DNA from: Chryseobacterium sp. KLBC 52
Lineage (GTDB): Bacteria > Bacteroidota > Bacteroidia > Flavobacteriales > Weeksellaceae
Assembly: GCF_003347605.1 (NCBI RefSeq)
Contig: NZ_QDFZ01000011.1
Span: forward strand, 62,001 to 126,000
Length of the DNA stretch: 64,000 bases
Direction: 5' to 3'
The notes under the pieces are model-generated. The model ran no database searches. It had not been told where the DNA came from and saw nothing but the letters and a program-made list of their open reading frames with translations. The position numbers and the translations under genes are program-made. The number at the start of each line of letters is the position of its first letter. Position 1 is the first letter of the stretch. This document shows positions 60,192 through 64,000 of this stretch, piece after piece.

Positions 60192-62318
60192 ATGAAAAAA
60201 ATTTATCTAGGACTATTAGTAATGAGTGCATCTACATTTCAATCTCAGACATTTCCCAATATGAAGACTCCTGTTGCAGAAAAGCAGGAACATATCAGAG
60301 AAATCCATGGTGATAAGGTTAATGATCCTTATTACTGGATGATTGATTATTTTAAAAAAGGAAAAGATTCCACCAAAGTTGTTGATTATTTAAAGGCTGA
60401 AAACACCTATTGGAAAGGTATGATGAAGGACACTGAACCCTTCAGAGAAAAGCTTTTCCAGGAAATGAAGGCCAGAATCAAGGAGAAGGATGAATCTGTA
60501 CCTGTTTTTAGAAACGGATATTACTATTACAGCCGCACAGAGAACGGAAAACAGTATTTTAAATACTGCAGAAAGAAAGGCAGCCTTACTGCTCCGGAAG
60601 AAGTTCTTCTGGATGTAGATAAAATGGCAGAGGGCCATCCATACTATTCTGCTGCAGGCTTTAGCATCAGTCCGGATAATACAAAAATGATCTACGGAGT
60701 GGATGATGTTTCCAGAAGGCAGTACAAGCTATTCTTGAAAGATCTTTCTACAGGGAAAATCACGGATCTTGGTATTAAAAATACAACAGGTTCTGCAACA
60801 TGGGCCAATGATAACACCACAATTTTCTATACTTCAAAAAATCCTGAGACTCTTTTAACAGAAAAAATTTTCAGACACACGCTGGGAACAGATTCCGGTA
60901 AAGATATTCTGGTATATGAAGAAAAAGATAAAACCAACTACATCAGTGTAGGAAAAACAAAAAACAATAAGTTTATCCTTATCGATTCCCGTGCTACCAC
61001 TTCTTCTGAAACCAGGTATCTGGATGCCAATGATCCTAACGGAAATTTCAAAATTTTCCAGCCCAGGATCAATAATGTACTTTATGATGTAACTTCACTT
61101 GAAGATAAATTTTTGGTAACAACCAATAAAGATGCTCTTAACTTTAAGGTTGTAGAAACTCCTTTAGATAAAACGGGAGTTGAAAACTGGAAGGATTTTA
61201 TTCCGCACAGAAAGGATGTTCTGATGGAGGATGTTACTGCGTTTAAAAATTATCTGATATTCAGTGAAAGACAAAACGGACTTTCCCAACTGGTAATTTA
61301 TGACAGAAAAACAGGGAAAAAGGAGTTTCTAAAATTTGATGAACCTGCCTATACTGTTTATTCACTGGATAACCCTGAATATAATACGGATAATTTCCGT
61401 TTTGGGTATACCTCTATGATTACCCCAAGCTCTCAGTATGAACAGGATTTAAAAACCGGAAAACGAGTTCTTTTAAAGCAACAGGAAGTTCTGGGAGGTT
61501 ATAATAAAGATAATTATACAACGGAAAGACTTTTTGCCACAGCAAAAGACGGAACGAAAATTCCAATCTCTATTGTTTATAAAAAAGGGTTCAAAAAAGA
61601 TGGAGACCATCCACTTCTACTCTACGCTTACGGTTCTTACGGAAATTCTATGGATGCCAGTTTCAGCAGTACCAGACTGAGTCTTTTGGACCGGGGTTTT
61701 GCATTTGCAATTGCCCATATCCGTGGAGGTCAGGAAATGGGAAGACAATGGTATGAAGACGGAAAAATGATGAAAAAGAAAAATACTTTTACCGATTTCA
61801 TCGATTCCGGGGAATATCTGGTTAAAGAAAAATATACTTCACCTAAGCATCTTTACGCTCAGGGAGGAAGTGCAGGCGGTTTATTGATGGGTGCTATAGC
61901 CAATATGAGCCCTACTCTATGGAATGGGGTTATATCGCAGGTTCCCTTTGTAGACGTAGTGAATACCATGTTGGATACAAGTATTCCACTCACTACCAAT
62001 GAGTATGACGAATGGGGAAATCCCAATAATAAGGAAGCTTATTTTTATATGAAATCTTATTCTCCGTATGAAAATATAGAGAAGAAAAACTATCCGAATC
62101 TTTTGGTAACAACAGGATTGCACGATTCTCAGGTACAATATTTTGAACCAGCAAAATGGGTTGCCAAGCTAAGAGATATGAAAACGGACAAAAATGTACT
62201 TTTATTGAAAACAGATATGGACTATGGCCATGGTGGCGCTTCCGGGAGATTTGATTATCTGAAGGATGTAGCTTTGGTATATGCTTTCATGTTTAAACTG
62301 GAAGGGATTACTAAGTAA
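60192..62318 (+). CDS. S9A peptidase, oligopeptidase B-like, exported
   Basis: 708 aa. A signal peptide (ends FQSQ) is followed by the prolyl-oligopeptidase-family N-terminal stretch DPYYWMIDYFKKGKDSTKVVDYLKAENTYW. A seven-bladed propeller spans about residues 80-420 and a C-terminal hydrolase domain follows. The catalytic Ser560 is in GGSAGGLLMG, His680 in DYGHGGASGR, and Asp is expected in TTGLHDSQVQYFEPAKW. The sequence around RGGQEMGRQWYEDGK is typical of oligopeptidase B, which cuts after Arg/Lys in short peptides; the periplasmic form in this phylum is usually annotated only as an S9 peptidase. Confidence 0.9.
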   Translation: MKKIYLGLLVMSASTFQSQTFPNMKTPVAEKQEHIREIHGDKVNDPYYWMIDYFKKGKDSTKVVDYLKAENTYWKGMMKDTEPFREKLFQEMKARIKEKDESVPVFRNGYYYYSRTENGKQYFKYCRKKGSLTAPEEVLLDVDKMAEGHPYYSAAGFSISPDNTKMIYGVDDVSRRQYKLFLKDLSTGKITDLGIKNTTGSATWANDNTTIFYTSKNPETLLTEKIFRHTLGTDSGKDILVYEEKDKTNYISVGKTKNNKFILIDSRATTSSETRYLDANDPNGNFKIFQPRINNVLYDVTSLEDKFLVTTNKDALNFKVVETPLDKTGVENWKDFIPHRKDVLMEDVTAFKNYLIFSERQNGLSQLVIYDRKTGKKEFLKFDEPAYTVYSLDNPEYNTDNFRFGYTSMITPSSQYEQDLKTGKRVLLKQQEVLGGYNKDNYTTERLFATAKDGTKIPISIVYKKGFKKDGDHPLLLYAYGSYGNSMDASFSSTRLSLLDRGFAFAIAHIRGGQEMGRQWYEDGKMMKKKNTFTDFIDSGEYLVKEKYTSPKHLYAQGGSAGGLLMGAIANMSPTLWNGVISQVPFVDVVNTMLDTSIPLTTNEYDEWGNPNNKEAYFYMKSYSPYENIEKKNYPNLLVTTGLHDSQVQYFEPAKWVAKLRDMKTDKNVLLLKTDMDYGHGGASGRFDYLKDVALVYAFMFKLEGITK

Positions 62319-62320
62319 TG

Positions 62321-62358
62321 AATCTCGCAGATTTTGCAGATAATGCAGATTTCTATTA
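62321..62358. repeat. cgcagatt-type repeat upstream of the GxxExxY remnant
   Basis: aatctcgcag attttgcaga taatgcagat: three degenerate copies of a gcagatt word immediately before the ATG. A matching block (ccgcgagag, agtctcgcagatt) lies downstream at about 62555-62586. The same words occur in the array at 39.3-40.25 kb. Confidence 0.6.
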
Positions 62359-62514
62359 ATGACAGAAAATGAAATTTCATACATCGTTCGTAAATGTGTT
62401 TTCAATTTATATAATCAGTTAGGACCTGGTTTACTTGAATCTGTATATCAAAAAATAAATTTTAATACCTCCAATATTCTGGACAATATAAAGAGAGTGG
62501 TAAATAACTTATAA
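62359..62514 (+). pseudogene. Internally deleted GxxExxY-family gene, 51 codons
   Basis: It starts MTENEISYIVRKCVFNLYNQ and continues LGPGLLESVYQK, which is the N-terminal GxxExxY signature (G-L-L-E-S-V-Y), then runs directly into INFNTSNILDNIKRVVNNL, which looks like the family's C-terminus (LINFN...IxRxVNNL). The central 70 or so residues of the usual 120-130-aa protein, including the Asp/Glu-Lys nuclease-like core, are missing, with the frame preserved. Flanked by cgcagatt-type repeats. Function of intact members is unproven; the remnant should be inactive. Confidence 0.75.
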
Positions 62515-62632
62515 TAAATAATTAGATTACATTAATCTGCTAAATCAAACAAATCCGCGAGAGCAAAAAAGAGTCTCGCAGATTATCCAAAAAAGAAAAA
62601 TTAAAAAATAAATAAATCTATATTTAAATCTT

Positions 62633-63391
62633 ATGAGAAGAAAAATAGTTGCAGGAAACTGGAAAATGAACAAAAATGTAATTGATGCACAACAATTAAT
62701 GATTCAGTTACTAAGCTATAAAAACAACAATGCTACGAACTGTGAGGTTTGGATTGCTCCCCCTGCATTGTATTTGATGATGGCAAAAGACGTTTTTGAA
62801 AAGGATGAAATCGGAGTATTTTCTCAGGATATGAGCGAGCATGAAAGCGGCGCCTATACTGGTGAAATTTCTGCAGATATGCTGGAATCTATTGATGCAA
62901 CCGGATCATTAATCGGGCATTCTGAAAGAAGACAATATCACGGAGAAACAGATTCTCACTGTAACAGAAAAATCAAATTAGCTCTTGATAAAGGGCTTAT
63001 TCCTGTTTACTGTAACGGAGAAACTCTTGAGCAGAGAAAAGCAGGACAGCACCTTGAGGTCGTAAAAAATCAGACTGAAGTAGCTCTTTTCACACTTTCC
63101 GCGGAAGAGATTAAAAAAGTAGTGATTGCTTACGAACCGGTTTGGGCTATCGGAACAGGAGAAACGGCAAGTCCGGAGCAGGCTCAGGAAATCCACGCTC
63201 ACATCAGAAATATTATCGCTTCAAAATACGGACAGGAAGTTGCTGACGAGGTTTCAATCCTTTACGGAGGTTCTGTAAAACCTGACAATGCTAAAGAAAT
63301 TTTCTCTCAGCCGGATATCGACGGTGGTCTTATTGGAGGAGCAGCTTTGAAATTAGAGGATTTCTCTAAGATTATTGAAGCTTTTAATTAA
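62633..63391 (+). CDS. tpiA: Triosephosphate isomerase
   Basis: 252 aa TIM barrel that interconverts dihydroxyacetone phosphate and glyceraldehyde 3-phosphate. N-terminal RRKIVAGNWKMNKN carries the catalytic Lys; His is in LIGHSERRQYHGE; the catalytic Glu in IAYEPVWAIGTGETASPEQAQ with the flexible loop 6; phosphate-binding loops SILYGGSVKP and GGLIGGAALK. The start follows 118 nt of AT-rich sequence after the GxxExxY remnant, and the gene ends at a strong hairpin. Confidence 0.97.
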   Translation: MRRKIVAGNWKMNKNVIDAQQLMIQLLSYKNNNATNCEVWIAPPALYLMMAKDVFEKDEIGVFSQDMSEHESGAYTGEISADMLESIDATGSLIGHSERRQYHGETDSHCNRKIKLALDKGLIPVYCNGETLEQRKAGQHLEVVKNQTEVALFTLSAEEIKKVVIAYEPVWAIGTGETASPEQAQEIHAHIRNIIASKYGQEVADEVSILYGGSVKPDNAKEIFSQPDIDGGLIGGAALKLEDFSKIIEAFN

Positions 63392-63418
63392 TATAAAGGA
63401 TTGATATATCATCCAATA

Positions 63419-63453
63419 AAAAGCGGCGGAATCTTCGATTCCGCCGCTTTTCC
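63419..63453. terminator. Bidirectional terminator between tpiA and the phytase-like gene
   Basis: aaaagcggcggaatc / gattccgccgctttt perfect stem of 15 bp with loop ttc, preceded by an A-run and followed by a T-run. Confidence 0.92.
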
Positions 63454-63468
63454 GCTAAAAAAATCTAA

Positions 63469-64000
63469 TTATTGAATATCGACTACATACATTGTTCCTT
63501 TATCTACTTTACCCGTTTTAGGCAAAATTTTAGCTTTTGGATTTCCGCTTCCATCATCCACTACTCCAAAGTCATCATCATTGAAAACAGCCAGTTTATT
63601 ATTTCCCAAATAAACAATTCCCTCGAATTTATCATGTTCATAGCCCAGTTTTGCTACCAGATCTACGGCTAATGTTTTGGTAACAGCTTTTATTCCGGCA
63701 TTGGTAATTTCATCCCATGAACATTGCTCTAAAGCTTTTCCGTTAATTTTCATTCCGTCCACCGCATTAATATCAGTTCCATTCACATCGGAAGCACTGC
63801 TCAGATTGATTCTGTATACTTTTTTGATTCCTCCCTGAGATCCGAAATTTCCGTCTCTTTCAATCACCAGGAATTCATTATTGCTAATGGCTGTAATATC
63901 ACACACCGAATCAGAAGCTCCGCCATCCTGTTTGTATAAAAACTGCCTGGTTTGCCCTGTAATAATATCAAAAGTGACAATTCTCGTTAAAGTAGTATTG
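63469..64000 (-). CDS. Esterase-like activity of phytase family protein, 5' partial
   Basis: The frame is open through the end of the window, so the N-terminus lies beyond 64000; the GTG at 63906 is internal. The visible 176 residues include FEGIVYLGNNKLAVFNDDDFGV, a propeller-strand motif with DDD, and EFLVIERDGNFGSQGGIKKVYRINL, typical of the phytase-like esterase family (PF13449-type beta-propeller). Members are often exported and metal binding; the substrate may be a phosphate ester. The product is probably secreted or periplasmic. Confidence 0.78.
   Translation of the reverse strand, partial: NTTLTRIVTFDIITGQTRQFLYKQDGGASDSVCDITAISNNEFLVIERDGNFGSQGGIKKVYRINLSSASDVNGTDINAVDGMKINGKALEQCSWDEITNAGIKAVTKTLAVDLVAKLGYEHDKFEGIVYLGNNKLAVFNDDDFGVVDDGSGNPKAKILPKTGKVDKGTMYVVDIQ

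Overview
The window looks like chromosomal DNA from a Chryseobacterium-like member of the Flavobacteriia (Bacteroidota). The evidence is low-GC DNA, TAnnTTTG promoter boxes in place of sigma70 -10 boxes, no purine-rich ribosome binding sites, a SusC/SusD pair, an OmpP1/FadL porin, a DUF5686 outer-membrane protein, type-3 ProRS, a two-zinc-motif DnaJ and abundant short intergenic repeats. The genus is inferred from gene content; no rRNA was available to confirm it. I saw no tRNA, rRNA, CRISPR array, prophage or intact insertion sequence.

Layout. 0-8 kb: 3' part of a Cys/Met-type PLP enzyme, a glycosyltransferase, an SDR/AraC pair, an RNA methyltransferase with two small paralogs downstream, a methyltransferase and a ZIP transporter. 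8-16 kb: orphan SusC/SusD pair, OmpP1-like porin and a Trp/Gly-rich lipoprotein. 15-25 kb: proS, an OmpA/DUF937 protein, mntH, grpE-dnaJ, DUF808, TPR, serine hydrolase. 25-36 kb: esterase lipoprotein, dedA with a broken 3' copy, prfB, FAD oxidase, an AAA ATPase with an abnormal Walker A, an ABC exporter, and a sigma/anti-sigma/DUF417/MsrAB stress cluster. 36-49 kb: alaS, a large tandem-repeat spacer, a PhoX-like lipoprotein with a di-haem peroxidase, DUF5686, an M28 peptidase and a second repeat spacer. 49-57 kb: the ilvE-D-B-N-C-A operon on the minus strand. 57-64 kb: folP, DUF1599, MauE/DoxX-like, TerB-like, oligopeptidase B-like, a GxxExxY gene remnant, tpiA, and a partial phytase-like gene.

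Most notable: the 372-bp ilv leader contains two complete ribosome-mediated attenuators in series. Each has a short Ile/Val-rich leader peptide (27 and 18 codons), an antiterminator arm covering the end or stop codon of that peptide, and a strong intrinsic terminator. They follow a textbook Bacteroidota promoter (TTG-N19-TACATTTG) whose -7 box lies only 4 nt from the first leader ATG. The operon makes Ile and Val from threonine and pyruvate, so the leaders would sense its own products; the second peptide also has four Leu codons.

The second theme is spacer dynamics. Several intergenic regions grew by duplicating gene 3' ends or terminators (rlmL-like end, dedA end, a triplicated hairpin at 48.2-49.3 kb). 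One mobile-looking inverted repeat sits inside a terminator loop. A roughly 330-bp unit is tandemly repeated at 39.3-40.25 kb. The start codon of folP appears to lie in low-complexity repeat DNA. An internally deleted GxxExxY gene is flanked by the same cgcagatt-type words seen in the 39-40 kb array.
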